A DNA stretch of 64,000 nucleotides from Mycobacterium deserti (lineage in GTDB: Bacteria > Actinomycetota > Actinomycetes > Mycobacteriales > Mycobacteriaceae), in NCBI RefSeq assembly GCF_025345615.1, contig NZ_JAODWD010000002.1, forward strand, positions 496,001 through 560,000, read 5' to 3'. The notes beneath the pieces are model-generated. The model was given only the letters and a program-made list of their open reading frames with translations, had not been told where the DNA came from and made no database searches. This document shows positions 1 to 8,155 of this stretch, piece after piece. The translations under genes were made by a program, and so were the position numbers. Numbering within the stretch: position 1 is the stretch's first letter; each line of letters starts with the position of its first letter.

Positions 1-68
1 CCGCCGCGCTATTCGCGGTGAGCGCGCTCGTCTACGCGGTCCGACTGGTCAGTGGAGGTCGAGAGTGA
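1..68 (+). CDS. C-terminal end of a membrane protein (5' end outside window)
   Basis: An open frame enters from the left edge and stops with TGA at 66-68. The 21 visible residues are mostly hydrophobic (AALFAVSALVYAVRL) and end in a short polar tail (SGGRE), as at the end of a last membrane helix. The stop overlaps the GTG of the following lipoprotein gene by four bases, so the two are probably co-transcribed and translationally coupled. The family cannot be told from this fragment. Confidence 0.6.
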   Translation, partial: AALFAVSALVYAVRLVSGGRE

Positions 69-1102
69 GGGTGGGCAAGGCGATCTCGCTCATGGCGGCG
101 GTCCTGTTCGTGGCCGGATGCGCGGACGACCCACCAGCGCAACCGACGTCGTCTTCCACGCCGGTCCCTCCGGCCGAACCGGCCCGCGCAGGCGCGCCCG
201 CGGTGCCGCCGGCCGGCAGGGTCACGCCCCTGCCGAGCGGGCCTGAGGGCATCGTCATCGGTACCTCGGGCATGGCGGCGATCGCCGTGCGTGACCCTGC
301 GGCCATCGTGCTGGTCGATGCGTCGACCGGCGTTGTGCGACAGACAATTCCGGCCGCAGGCGCCGCCCGCCACCTCAGCCTCGCCGGACCCGACGGCCCG
401 GTGCTCGTGCCGTCGGAGACGTCCGACACCCTGTCGGAGATCAACCTCACCGACGGCGCCACGGTGTCGACGACCCCTGGTGTCGGACGCCAGCCGCACG
501 ACGCCGTGCGGACCGCCGACGGCACGATCGTCGTCACCAACGAGCGGGGCGGTGGGGTGATCTTCGTTCGCGACGGACGCGTCGTCGCGTCGCTTCCCGC
601 GGGCCCGCCGCAACCCGGCGGGGTCGCCGTCGTGGGGCGCTACGCCGCGGTCGCCGACGTGCAGGGCAACGGCGTCTGGGTGTACGACGGGTCGACCCGC
701 AGACAGGTCGCCCGCGCGCAGATCGGCACGAAGCTGACCCATGCGATCGGACTGTCCGGCGGGCTGGCCGCGTTCGCCGACACCGACGGTGACGCGGTTC
801 TGATCGAACGTATCGATCCACAGGTCACCGAGGTCGCCCGGATCGAGTCGCCGGGCAAGCCGTATGGCCTGGCCTTCGACCCGCAGCGCGGACTGCTCCA
901 CGTCACGCTGACCGCCACCAACCAACTGCAGGTGATCGATCTTTCCGAGGCGGCGAGCCCACGGCTGCTGGGCGTGCTTCCAACCGTACAGCAGCCGAAT
1001 TCCGTTGCGGTGAACCCCCGTTCGGGCGCGGTGCTGGTCACCGGCAGCGGACCTCGAGGCAGTCTGCAGATCATCTCGCCCGACCTGCTGCCGAAGGGCT
1101 AG
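65..1102 (+). CDS. Secreted beta-propeller lipoprotein (YncE/YVTN-like)
   Basis: The 345-aa product starts with a lipoprotein signal whose lipobox is VAGC with Cys19, then a Pro/Ala-rich linker to about residue 60. The rest shows repeated blade-like segments with GIVIG, QPHDAVR, KPYGLAFDP and QPNSVAVNP, typical of YVTN/YncE seven-bladed propellers. It should be anchored on the outer face of the membrane. The ligand is unknown. The GTG start overlaps the stop of the upstream membrane protein gene (GTGA), supporting this start and an operon. Family assignment is by motif look only. Confidence 0.75.
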   Translation: MRVGKAISLMAAVLFVAGCADDPPAQPTSSSTPVPPAEPARAGAPAVPPAGRVTPLPSGPEGIVIGTSGMAAIAVRDPAAIVLVDASTGVVRQTIPAAGAARHLSLAGPDGPVLVPSETSDTLSEINLTDGATVSTTPGVGRQPHDAVRTADGTIVVTNERGGGVIFVRDGRVVASLPAGPPQPGGVAVVGRYAAVADVQGNGVWVYDGSTRRQVARAQIGTKLTHAIGLSGGLAAFADTDGDAVLIERIDPQVTEVARIESPGKPYGLAFDPQRGLLHVTLTATNQLQVIDLSEAASPRLLGVLPTVQQPNSVAVNPRSGAVLVTGSGPRGSLQIISPDLLPKG

Positions 1103-1728
1103 GCCGCGGTCAGGCTGGCCACCACCCGGCTTCCGATCGGATGGATTCCGGTCAGCGCCAGGCCGGCTTCCTCGGCCAGTTCGGCGGCACAGTCGATGCC
1201 GACCGACGCCCAGCGGAACCATGGGCCGACCGTCCGCGACGACTCGAGCCGCACCCATCCGGTTCGCAGCCCCGTGGTCAGCGCGTCGAATTCGGCGAGG
1301 CAGCGGCCGCCGTGGCCCAGTAGCTCCGACGCGCGTGCGAGCACGCGAAGAGGGTCACCGCCGAGCCCGACGTTGCCGTCGGCGAGGAGCACCGTCTGCC
1401 ACCGCCCGGCGCCCGGCAGCGGGCCGAACACGTCGCGGCGCAGAACCGGCGCACCCTTGCGTTGCGCCATACCGACGGCGGTGGCGGACTGGTCGACGCC
1501 GAGCGCCGGTAGCCCGCGCCGGATCAGTTCGGTCACCAATCGACCGGGACCACAACCCAAGTCGATGGTCGGCCCACTGCACAGGTCGATGAGCGCCTGG
1601 TCGAACTTGCCGTCGGCGTGCCTGCCGCCGAGCCACCGGCGGACGGGCAACGCGCGCAGTTCTCCGTCGTCGCGGCGAACCCAACAGCGTTCTCCGTCGA
1701 GCGCGCGGTCGTAGAGGTTGCCCCACAT
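1099..1728 (-). CDS. Class I SAM-dependent methyltransferase
   Basis: The 209-aa protein has the SAM-binding motif I (DLGCGPGRL, about residues 56-64) and an acidic motif II region (ALGVDQSA). Substrate is unknown. It is the last gene of a three-gene minus-strand operon with a DUF2064 protein and a family-2 glycosyltransferase, and follows the DUF2064 stop by one base. It converges on the propeller lipoprotein gene with a 4-base 3' overlap. The context suggests modification of a sugar-containing or isoprenoid-linked product, but this is inference. Confidence 0.8.
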   Translation of the reverse strand: MWGNLYDRALDGERCWVRRDDGELRALPVRRWLGGRHADGKFDQALIDLCSGPTIDLGCGPGRLVTELIRRGLPALGVDQSATAVGMAQRKGAPVLRRDVFGPLPGAGRWQTVLLADGNVGLGGDPLRVLARASELLGHGGRCLAEFDALTTGLRTGWVRLESSRTVGPWFRWASVGIDCAAELAEEAGLALTGIHPIGSRVVASLTAA

Positions 1729-1729
1729 G

Positions 1730-2401
1730 TCAGACCCTCACCGTCCGGGTCGCGCGCACGAACCGGCTACCGGACGCGCACACGCGGCGCACCGCGTCGA
1801 TGTCGTCGACGGTGTCGACGTCGGCCAATTCGCCCACGAGGTGAACGTTGACGCCGCGGGCGTACAGCGCGGCCAGCGTCAGCGCGCCGGTGTCGCGCCG
1901 CGACATCGGGACCGCCCGCAGGCAGTCGGCCATCGACGCGTCCGATACGCCGAGCACCCACCACCCGCCGTCGTCGGCGAGGCCGAGCACCGCCTGCGCC
2001 TCGAGCAGTTCCTCTGCGCATTCGGCCAGGATCTCGGCCGACACCTGCGGGGTGTCCATGCCGATCTGCAGCACCGCACCGTTTCCGGCGGCGGTGGCAG
2101 CATCGGCGTGCGCGTTGGCGAGACGATCGGCGAAGTCCTCTCCGCGCTGAGGTACGACGGTGAACGCCTCGAGTCGTCGGCGGATGTCGGCCGCGGCGCA
2201 GGCGTCGTCGAGATCACCGGTCAGCGCGACCACACGGGCCTGCACGGGGGCCGCGGCCACCGCGTCAAGCGTGTCCAGCAGCGCTGCCGCGGCGATGTCG
2301 GCGGCGCCCCGATCGCCCACCGACGTCGCGAGGCGGGTCTTGGCCAGTCCTGGCACCGGGGCCTTGGCGACCACGAGCGCGACCACGGGAAGCACCGTCA
2401 C
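1730..2401 (-). CDS. DUF2064 / TIGR04282-type nucleotidyl- or glycosyltransferase-like protein
   Basis: The 223-aa protein opens with VVALVVAKAPVPGLAKTRLA, the start seen in CofC/TIGR04282 proteins with a GT-A-like nucleotide-binding fold. It continues with QIGMDTPQVSAE and LGLADDGGWWVLG, which are also typical of DUF2064. It resembles what I recall as M. tuberculosis Rv0540. The GTG start overlaps the stop of the upstream glycosyltransferase gene (GTGA). The substrate is unknown. In other bacteria this family occurs beside glycosyltransferases and SAM enzymes, as here. Confidence 0.75.
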   Translation of the reverse strand: MTVLPVVALVVAKAPVPGLAKTRLATSVGDRGAADIAAAALLDTLDAVAAAPVQARVVALTGDLDDACAAADIRRRLEAFTVVPQRGEDFADRLANAHADAATAAGNGAVLQIGMDTPQVSAEILAECAEELLEAQAVLGLADDGGWWVLGVSDASMADCLRAVPMSRRDTGALTLAALYARGVNVHLVGELADVDTVDDIDAVRRVCASGSRFVRATRTVRV

Positions 2402-3051
2402 GAGATCACCCGCCAGAAATCCACCGCAGCGGTGACACTGCCCTTCAGCGAACCGCTCACTTTCGACTTCCCTCCGGTTCGCGGGCCGTAAGCCACGTCC
2501 AGTTCGACGACATTCCAGTTGGCCTGCGCCGCTCGCACCAATAACTCGAGCGGGTACCCAGAGCGCCGGTCGCTAACCCCGAGCCCCAGCAAATCGGTTC
2601 GGCGGGCAACGCGCATCGGCGCGATGTCGTGCACGGCCAGCCCATGCCGGGTCCTCAGCCGCCAGCACACCGCAGCGGTGCCGAGCCGCGCATGCCACGG
2701 CCAGCGCAGGCCGGGCGCCGCGCGTCGCCGTCCGATCACCATGTCCGCGCCGTCGAGTTCGGCGACAAGGGCGGGAAGCGCTCCTGGATCGAGTGACCCG
2801 TCGGCGTCGATGACCGCGACGATCGGAGTCGTCGCCGCGACGACCCCGGCGTGTACGGCCGAGCCATAGCCGGGTTGGGCCTCTTCGACCACCTCGGCGC
2901 CGTGCTCGCGGGCCACGTCGCCGGTGCCGTCGGTGCTGTTGTTGTCGACCACCAGAGCGCGGTATCCGTCAGGCATTTGTGCCAAGACCCCGGGTAGCGA
3001 TTCCGCCTCGTTGAGGCACGGCAGCACGACTGTGACCGGACTCTCAGGCAT
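2398..3051 (-). CDS. Family 2 glycosyltransferase (polyprenyl-phosphate sugar synthase-like)
   Basis: The protein has the GT2 GT-A layout: VTVVLPCLNEAESLPGVLAQ at the N-terminus, VVDNNSTDGTGDVAREHGA, then the metal-binding VIDADGS. It resembles dolichyl-phosphate glucose/mannose synthases without the C-terminal membrane domain (recalled Rv0539 relative). I chose ATG 3051 (MPESPVTVV, 217 aa) over the TTG at 3075, because family members start just before the VxVVLPCLNE strand. It is the first gene of the operon with the DUF2064 and methyltransferase genes. Confidence 0.8.
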   Translation of the reverse strand: MPESPVTVVLPCLNEAESLPGVLAQMPDGYRALVVDNNSTDGTGDVAREHGAEVVEEAQPGYGSAVHAGVVAATTPIVAVIDADGSLDPGALPALVAELDGADMVIGRRRAAPGLRWPWHARLGTAAVCWRLRTRHGLAVHDIAPMRVARRTDLLGLGVSDRRSGYPLELLVRAAQANWNVVELDVAYGPRTGGKSKVSGSLKGSVTAAVDFWRVIS

Positions 3052-3157
3052 ATCTCCGAAACCTATGCCGTCCAAGACGCCGTCGGCAACGAATCAACAA
3101 TGACGAAACCATGACATAGGCGCAGGTAGCGGCGCCGCGAGGCGAGGGTCGAGAAAT

Positions 3158-3841
3158 ATGACACGGGTGTTGATTGCCGACGACGACAACGTCGTGCGCG
3201 ATGTTGTGCGCCGCTATCTAGAGCGTGACGGTCTGGATGTGGCGGTCGCCAACAACGGCAGCGAGGCGCTGCGTCTGCTCGGGTCCGAGCGTATCGACGT
3301 CGCGGTGCTCGACGTCATGATGCCTGGTCCGGACGGTTTGACCCTGTGCCGGACCCTGCGTCAGCGCGGTGCGTACAACGTGCCCGTGATCCTGCTGACT
3401 GCGCTGGGCGAGCAGGAAGACCGGATCGCGGGGCTGGAGGCCGGCGCCGACGACTACCTGACCAAACCCTTCAGTCCCCGCGAGCTCGCGTTGCGGGTGC
3501 GCTCGGTGCTTCGACGTTCGCCGTCACCGAGTGCTCGGACTCCGATCGACATCACCGTCGGGGATCTGAGCGTGTCCACGGCGGCGCGGTCGGTGACGGT
3601 CAGCGGGTCACCGGTCTCGCTGACCAACCGCGAATTCGACCTGCTGCTGTTCTTCATGACGCATGCTGACACGGTGTTCACCCGCGAGGAGTTGCTCAAG
3701 CGGGTGTGGCACTGGGACTTCGGCGATCTGTCCACCGTGACCGTGCACGTCAAGCGGCTGCGGTCCAAGCTCGGCGATCAACACCGTGTGCAGACGGTGT
3801 GGGGTCGCGGCTACCTGTGGAGCAGTCCGGGTGCCGACTGA
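3158..3841 (+). CDS. OmpR/PhoB-family response regulator
   Basis: The 227-aa protein has a receiver domain with the acidic pocket DDD (residues 8-10), phosphoacceptor Asp52 in VLDVMMPG and the conserved Lys in DDYLTKPFSP. A C-terminal winged-helix domain follows ([31 protein letters not shown]). It overlaps the downstream kinase gene by 11 bases, so the pair forms one operon. Target genes are not evident. The leader between this and the divergent glycosyltransferase is short and shows no clear repeated operator. Confidence 0.9.
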   Translation: MTRVLIADDDNVVRDVVRRYLERDGLDVAVANNGSEALRLLGSERIDVAVLDVMMPGPDGLTLCRTLRQRGAYNVPVILLTALGEQEDRIAGLEAGADDYLTKPFSPRELALRVRSVLRRSPSPSARTPIDITVGDLSVSTAARSVTVSGSPVSLTNREFDLLLFFMTHADTVFTREELLKRVWHWDFGDLSTVTVHVKRLRSKLGDQHRVQTVWGRGYLWSSPGAD

Positions 3842-4856
3842 CCTGTGGGAGATCGCGTGGTGGGCGTTGGCATGCTCGGTGCCTGTGGTGGTCGCGGGCG
3901 CGCTCATCATTCGCCTGGCCCGCTCCTGGTCGCTGGCGGTCAGCATGGTGGCGCTGGTGGTCATACCGGTGCTCGCAACGTTCACCGGTGTCCTCGGCGC
4001 CAGCGGGTTCATGGCGACCGAGACGTTCGAGCGCACAGCCATCGTGCTCGTGATCGTGTCGGTGGTGACGATCCCCGCGGCGGTGATGCTGGGCCGCTAC
4101 CAGGCTCGGCGCACGGTCTGGGAGCAGGAGATCCGCGACGCCGAACGCGCAGCAGAACACTCACGGCGCCGACTGGTGGCGTTCGTCAGCCACGACCTGC
4201 GCACCCCGCTGGCGGGAATTCGCGCGGTGGCCGAGGCGATCGCCGATGGCGTGGTGCCCGACGACGAGGTGCGGGTGCACGCCAAAACGATTGAGCAGGA
4301 ATCGATTCGACTAGCCGAAATGGTCGACGACCTGTTCGAGATGTCCAAGATCAACGCCGGGGCGGTGCAGCCGGCGTTCGACAAGGTCGCGCTCGACGAG
4401 GTCGTCGACGATGTACTGGCCGCGCACCGGATCGCCGCCGAACGCGCCGGCGTGTCGTTGAACGCCGAACTCCCCGCCAACCCGGTGCAGGTGCTGGGCA
4501 GCGACCGAGCACTGGTACGGGTGCTGTCGAATCTGGTGGCCAACGCGATCGCGCACACGCCGGAGGGCGGTCGGGTGTCGCTGGCGCTCGGCTGTGACGA
4601 GAGCGGCGCGTGGGCGCGGGTCGACGACACCGGGGTCGGCATCTCCGAAGCGGACCTGCCGCGGGTGTTCGATGTGGCTTATCGCGGATCGAATGACCGT
4701 GTGCCGCGGGCGGATTCGTCACTGCCCAGCGGCTCGGGGCTGGGGTTGGCCATCGCGGCCGGGCTGGTGCAGGCGCACCGCGGGACGCTGTCAGCGCGCA
4801 ACCTTGCGACCGGAGCCCGCTTCGAGGTGCGGCTGCCGTTGGCGGTCGACGACTGA
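3831..4856 (+). CDS. Membrane sensor histidine kinase
   Basis: Translation from GTG 3831 gives 341 aa. About three hydrophobic segments (residues 5-30, 33-58, 68-87) are followed by HisKA with FVSHDLRTPLAGIR (His121) and an HATPase domain with SNLVANAIAHTP, DDTGVGI and SGLGLAIAAGL. No HAMP, PAS or large extracellular sensor domain is visible, so it probably senses within the membrane. The open frame extends upstream to 3786, but the 11-base overlap with the response-regulator stop makes GTG 3831 the likely start. It phosphorylates the regulator encoded just before it. Confidence 0.85.
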   Translation: MPTDLWEIAWWALACSVPVVVAGALIIRLARSWSLAVSMVALVVIPVLATFTGVLGASGFMATETFERTAIVLVIVSVVTIPAAVMLGRYQARRTVWEQEIRDAERAAEHSRRRLVAFVSHDLRTPLAGIRAVAEAIADGVVPDDEVRVHAKTIEQESIRLAEMVDDLFEMSKINAGAVQPAFDKVALDEVVDDVLAAHRIAAERAGVSLNAELPANPVQVLGSDRALVRVLSNLVANAIAHTPEGGRVSLALGCDESGAWARVDDTGVGISEADLPRVFDVAYRGSNDRVPRADSSLPSGSGLGLAIAAGLVQAHRGTLSARNLATGARFEVRLPLAVDD

Positions 4857-4868
4857 CCTTGGCGAGGA

Positions 4869-6203
4869 CTATTCGACCGCGAAGACGCGCCACGGTCCGG
4901 GGACGCCCTTGAGGTCATGCTCACCCCGGTCAGTGAATCCGAGTCGCGAGCCGAGTACGAGCGGAGGGATGACACCCGACACCAGCACCTCACGGGGTCC
5001 GGCGAGCGACATGATGCGCGCGGCGACATGTACGGCGATGCCGTGGATGTCGCCGTTCGCCTTCTCGATCTCTCCGGTATGGAGGCCGACGCGAATCTTC
5101 AGACCGATGTCGCCGATTGCATCGCGGATCGCACAAGCACACTCGATCGCCCGCGCTGGGCTGTCGAACGTCGCCAGCACGCCGTCGCCGGTGAATTTGA
5201 CGACTTCGCCGCGCCAGATGTCGACTTGTCGCTTCACCACGCGGTCGTGCTCAGCCAGCGCAGACGTCCAGGCCACATCGCCGAGTTGCGCGGCGCGCTG
5301 GGTGGATTCGACGATATCGGTGAACAGCACTGTGGCCAAGACGCGGTTAGACGGTTTCGCGCCTCGTGTGCCGGTAACAAATGACTCGATTTCGTCGACG
5401 ACGGAATCTGCGTCGCCGGCGAACCACGCGCCGTCGTCTCCGTCGAACTCGACCAGCCGCGCATCGGGGATCCGCTCCACGAGGTTCAGTGCATGTTCGC
5501 GTCGCACATCACGATCACCGCGGCGGCGCATCACCAGCGTCGGCGCCTGAACGCTCTCCAGTAAGGGACGGATATCGGTACGCAGGAACAACTCGAAGAG
5601 CGCTGTCATAGTTGCCGGCCCGCCGGCAAGTCTTTCGCTGCGCGCCCACCAACGCCGCTTAGCGGCATCGTCTGCCCAGCTAGGCGCCATGAGGTCGACG
5701 ACGGCACCGGTTCCGATGTTGTCTTTGAGCTCGCCGAGATATTTGGCGAGCACCGGTTCGGGAATTCCGAAGGTGTGATCGGGGGCGCGGAGGAACCGCG
5801 CGAAAGCACCCCAGAGCACCAGTGAGCGCACCCGGCTGGGATGAGTGGCGGCCAGCTGTATGACGGGCAACGCAGAGGCCGACAGCGAGAAAACCGACGC
5901 GGAATCGCTTTCAGCGGCGTCGAGCACGGCGACGAGCCCGTCGGTCCAGGACTGCATCGCGGGATTGTCCTTGGCCAGCACCGCATCCGAGCTCCCTACC
6001 CCGAGCAGGTCCGTGAGGATGACCCGAGAGAACGATGCCAAGCGGTGGAGTAGACCGGCGATTGCCGGCTCGTCCCACAACAAGTCGATCGGGAACGTGC
6101 CCGTGGGGACAAAGAGCAGATTGGGGCCGCGCTCACCGATGACCTGGTAGGCGATGCGCGCATCGTCGCCCCGCGTGTAATGCGTCTCGGGCGTGCGCGC
6201 CAT
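4869..6203 (-). CDS. Alpha/beta-hydrolase fused to class III adenylate/guanylate cyclase (paralogue B)
   Basis: The 444-aa protein has an N-terminal alpha/beta-hydrolase-fold domain (about 1-265) and a C-terminal class III cyclase domain. Cyclase motifs are TVLFTDIVESTQ (metal Asp), VVKFTGDGVLATF (substrate Lys, second metal Asp) and GDIHGIAVHVAARI. The transition-state Asn of the usual VNxAAR is replaced by His. The nucleophile elbow of the hydrolase is weak (VFSLSASALPV), so this half is more likely a sensory or regulatory domain. It lies 22 bases downstream of a close paralogue, evidently a tandem duplication. Product would be cAMP or cGMP, if active. Confidence 0.85.
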   Translation of the reverse strand: MARTPETHYTRGDDARIAYQVIGERGPNLLFVPTGTFPIDLLWDEPAIAGLLHRLASFSRVILTDLLGVGSSDAVLAKDNPAMQSWTDGLVAVLDAAESDSASVFSLSASALPVIQLAATHPSRVRSLVLWGAFARFLRAPDHTFGIPEPVLAKYLGELKDNIGTGAVVDLMAPSWADDAAKRRWWARSERLAGGPATMTALFELFLRTDIRPLLESVQAPTLVMRRRGDRDVRREHALNLVERIPDARLVEFDGDDGAWFAGDADSVVDEIESFVTGTRGAKPSNRVLATVLFTDIVESTQRAAQLGDVAWTSALAEHDRVVKRQVDIWRGEVVKFTGDGVLATFDSPARAIECACAIRDAIGDIGLKIRVGLHTGEIEKANGDIHGIAVHVAARIMSLAGPREVLVSGVIPPLVLGSRLGFTDRGEHDLKGVPGPWRVFAVE

Positions 6204-6225
6204 GGCATGAGCATGCCACTGACGG

Positions 6226-7572
6226 CTAGGCGCGGACGTCCTTCACGGCGAAGACCGGCCAGGTGTCCGGCACGCCTTTGAGCTGATGGCTGCCGCGGTC
6301 GGTGAACGCCAGCCTGGACCCGAGCACGAGCGGTGGGATGACGCCCGACACGAGGACTTCGTCAGGCCCGGCGAGCGACATGATGCGTGCGGCGACATGT
6401 ACTGCGATGCCATGGATGTCGCCATTGGCCTTCTCGATCTCTCCGGTATGGAGGCCGACGCGGACCTTCAGACCGATGTCGTTGACCGCGTCGCGAATTG
6501 CGCATGCACATTCGATCGCCCGGGCAGGACCGTCGAACGTGGCGAGGACGCCGTCGCCGGTGAACTTGACGACCTCTCCGCGCCAGCCCGCCACGTGCCT
6601 CTCGATGATGCGGTCATGCTCGGCGAGAGCGGACGTCCACGCCTCGTCGCCCAATCGCGCTGCGCGCTGGGTGGATTCGACGATATCGGTGAACAGCACG
6701 GTCGACAGCACGCGATTGGACGGTGGGGCGCCGCGTTGACCGGTGAGAAACGTCTCCACCTCGTCGAGCACCCTGTCGGCATCACCGGCGAACCACACGC
6801 TGTCGTCTCCGTCGAACTCGACCAGCCGGGCGTCCGGGATGCGCCGCGCGATGTCGTGCGCGTGCCCCTCGCGCACATGGCGGTCGCCGCGCCTGCGCAA
6901 CACCAATGTCGGTGCCTGAATGCTGGAAAGCATGGGCCGGACGTCGGTGTGGGCGAATACGTTGAATGCTTTGACCCATTCCCCCGGCCCACCGGCGAGG
7001 CGCTCGGACCGCGCCCACCAACGTCGTCTGACGGCGTCGTTGGCCCAACTCGGCGCGAGCACGTCGACGAGCGCGCCCGTCCCGACGTCGCGCCCGAACG
7101 CCGCGTTGAACCGGGCGAGCTGCGACTCGGGCAATCCGAAGGACTGATCGGACTGGCGCAGAAAGCAGGCGTACACACTCGCAAGAACCAGAGAGCGCAC
7201 GCGCTGGGGATGGCTCGCCGCCAGCAACATGACGGAGAGTCCCGCCTCCGTCATCGCGAAGACCGACGCGCGCGTGCTGCCGGCCGCGTCGAGCACCGCA
7301 ACGAGACCGTCGGTCCACAGCTGCATCGACGGGTTGTCGGCCGGCACCGAATCGGAGCTGCCGATCCCCAGCAGATCCGTCAGGATCAGTCGGCTGAACG
7401 ACGCCAGCCGGTTCAGGTGTGCAGCAGCGGTGGGCTCGTCCCAGATCAGGTCGATGGGGAAATTCGGGCTGGGGACGAAGAGCAGGTCAGGTCCGCGGTC
7501 GCCGACGATCTGATACGCGATGTGGTGGTGGTCACCGTCTCGCGCATAACGCGTCTCCGGGACCCCCGCCAT
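6226..7572 (-). CDS. Alpha/beta-hydrolase fused to class III adenylate/guanylate cyclase (paralogue A)
   Basis: This is the upstream copy of the tandem pair, with near-identical cyclase motifs (TVLFTDIVEST, KFTGDGVLATF, GDIHGIAVHVAARIMSL) and the same Asn-to-His change. The hydrolase-fold part has VFAMTEAGLSVM where a GxSxG elbow would be expected, so esterase activity is doubtful. The frame is open to 7632, but alignment with the paralogue (MAxxPETxY) favours ATG 7572, giving 448 aa. It is divergent from the deazaflavin-type oxidoreductase gene, and the shared upstream region holds a perfect palindrome at 7621-7636. Confidence 0.85.
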   Translation of the reverse strand: MAGVPETRYARDGDHHHIAYQIVGDRGPDLLFVPSPNFPIDLIWDEPTAAAHLNRLASFSRLILTDLLGIGSSDSVPADNPSMQLWTDGLVAVLDAAGSTRASVFAMTEAGLSVMLLAASHPQRVRSLVLASVYACFLRQSDQSFGLPESQLARFNAAFGRDVGTGALVDVLAPSWANDAVRRRWWARSERLAGGPGEWVKAFNVFAHTDVRPMLSSIQAPTLVLRRRGDRHVREGHAHDIARRIPDARLVEFDGDDSVWFAGDADRVLDEVETFLTGQRGAPPSNRVLSTVLFTDIVESTQRAARLGDEAWTSALAEHDRIIERHVAGWRGEVVKFTGDGVLATFDGPARAIECACAIRDAVNDIGLKVRVGLHTGEIEKANGDIHGIAVHVAARIMSLAGPDEVLVSGVIPPLVLGSRLAFTDRGSHQLKGVPDTWPVFAVKDVRA

Positions 7573-7620
7573 TCGACGAGCATGCCAGCTGACAGGTGAC
7601 TTCGTGGCCGAGCGTTGTAT

Positions 7621-7636
7621 TTGAGTGATCACTCAA
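7621..7636. promoter_or_regulatory. Perfect 16-bp palindrome, candidate TetR-type operator
   Basis: TTGAGTGATCACTCAA reads the same on both strands and lies 14 bases before the ATG at 7651, and 48 bases from the start of the divergent cyclase gene. Its size, AT-rich ends and position over the expected start of transcription fit a dimeric repressor site of TetR type. No regulator gene is adjacent, so the regulator would act from elsewhere. Confidence 0.6.
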
Positions 7637-7650
7637 CTATGGTCGACGGC

Positions 7651-8097
7651 ATGACCACGAAGACCGCACGCAAGGCACGGCGCAAGTTCAAGTTCGAGCG
7701 CCAACTCGGCCGCTCCGTCATGAATCCGGTGGTTGCCGCACTCGACCGCATCGGCATCCGGTCGTCTCTCGTCGTCGACCTGGAGACCACCGGCCGCAAG
7801 ACCGGCGAACCGCGCCGCGTGCCCCTGGCCGGTCGCGCCGACGACGCGGGGGTCTGGGTCATCTCTCAGCACGGCCGCCGCGCCGGCTGGGCTTACAACA
7901 TCGCGGCCGACCCACGGGTTCGCGTCCGCGTCAACGGCCAATGGCGCACCGGCACCGCAACTTTCGAGCCTGAGGACGACGTGCGCGCCCGCGCCCGCAG
8001 CTTCGGAGGGGCTGGAAAGCTGAGTCAGTCAGCCGCGGCGATGACCATGCGCGCGATGGAGAGCGACCCGATCTCGGTGCGGATCACCTACGACTAG
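7651..8097 (+). CDS. Nitroreductase/deazaflavin-dependent oxidoreductase family protein (Ddn-like)
   Basis: Starting at ATG 7651 the product is 148 aa. It contains LVVDLETTGRKTGEPRRVPL, GVWVISQHGRRAGWAYNIAADPRVRVRVNGQWR, the pattern of mycobacterial split-barrel F420-dependent reductases (DUF385/Ddn family). ATG 7639 is an alternative that adds four residues. It would reduce or modify a small hydrophobic substrate with F420H2 or flavin. The N-terminus is Lys/Arg-rich. The gene sits directly behind the 7621-7636 palindrome and ends inside a long hairpin. Confidence 0.75.
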   Translation: MTTKTARKARRKFKFERQLGRSVMNPVVAALDRIGIRSSLVVDLETTGRKTGEPRRVPLAGRADDAGVWVISQHGRRAGWAYNIAADPRVRVRVNGQWRTGTATFEPEDDVRARARSFGGAGKLSQSAAAMTMRAMESDPISVRITYD

Positions 8098-8151
8098 CGA
8101 TTTGGGCGCGCTAACGATCGTTCAGCGATCGTTAGCGCGCCGAAATCGCAA
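8097..8151. terminator. Long hairpin between convergent genes; copy 1 of a 55-bp palindromic repeat
   Basis: A perfect 16-bp inner stem (8105-8120 with 8126-8141, loop TTCAG) is extended by a 7-bp outer stem (GCGATTT 8097-8103 with AAATCGC 8143-8149). It starts at the last base of the oxidoreductase stop codon and lies before the end of the convergent nitronate monooxygenase gene, so it can end transcription from both sides. Read on the minus strand, it matches 45 of 55 bases of the element at 13363-13417. Confidence 0.75.
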
Positions 8152-8155
8152 TCGG

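Noticed and set aside
32-1258. 408-codon minus-strand frame
   Set aside because: Antisense to the propeller lipoprotein, which has a lipobox, coupled start and protein-like composition.
6286-7599. 437-codon plus-strand frame
   Set aside because: Antisense to the hydrolase-cyclase gene, with composition typical of reversed GC-rich codons.
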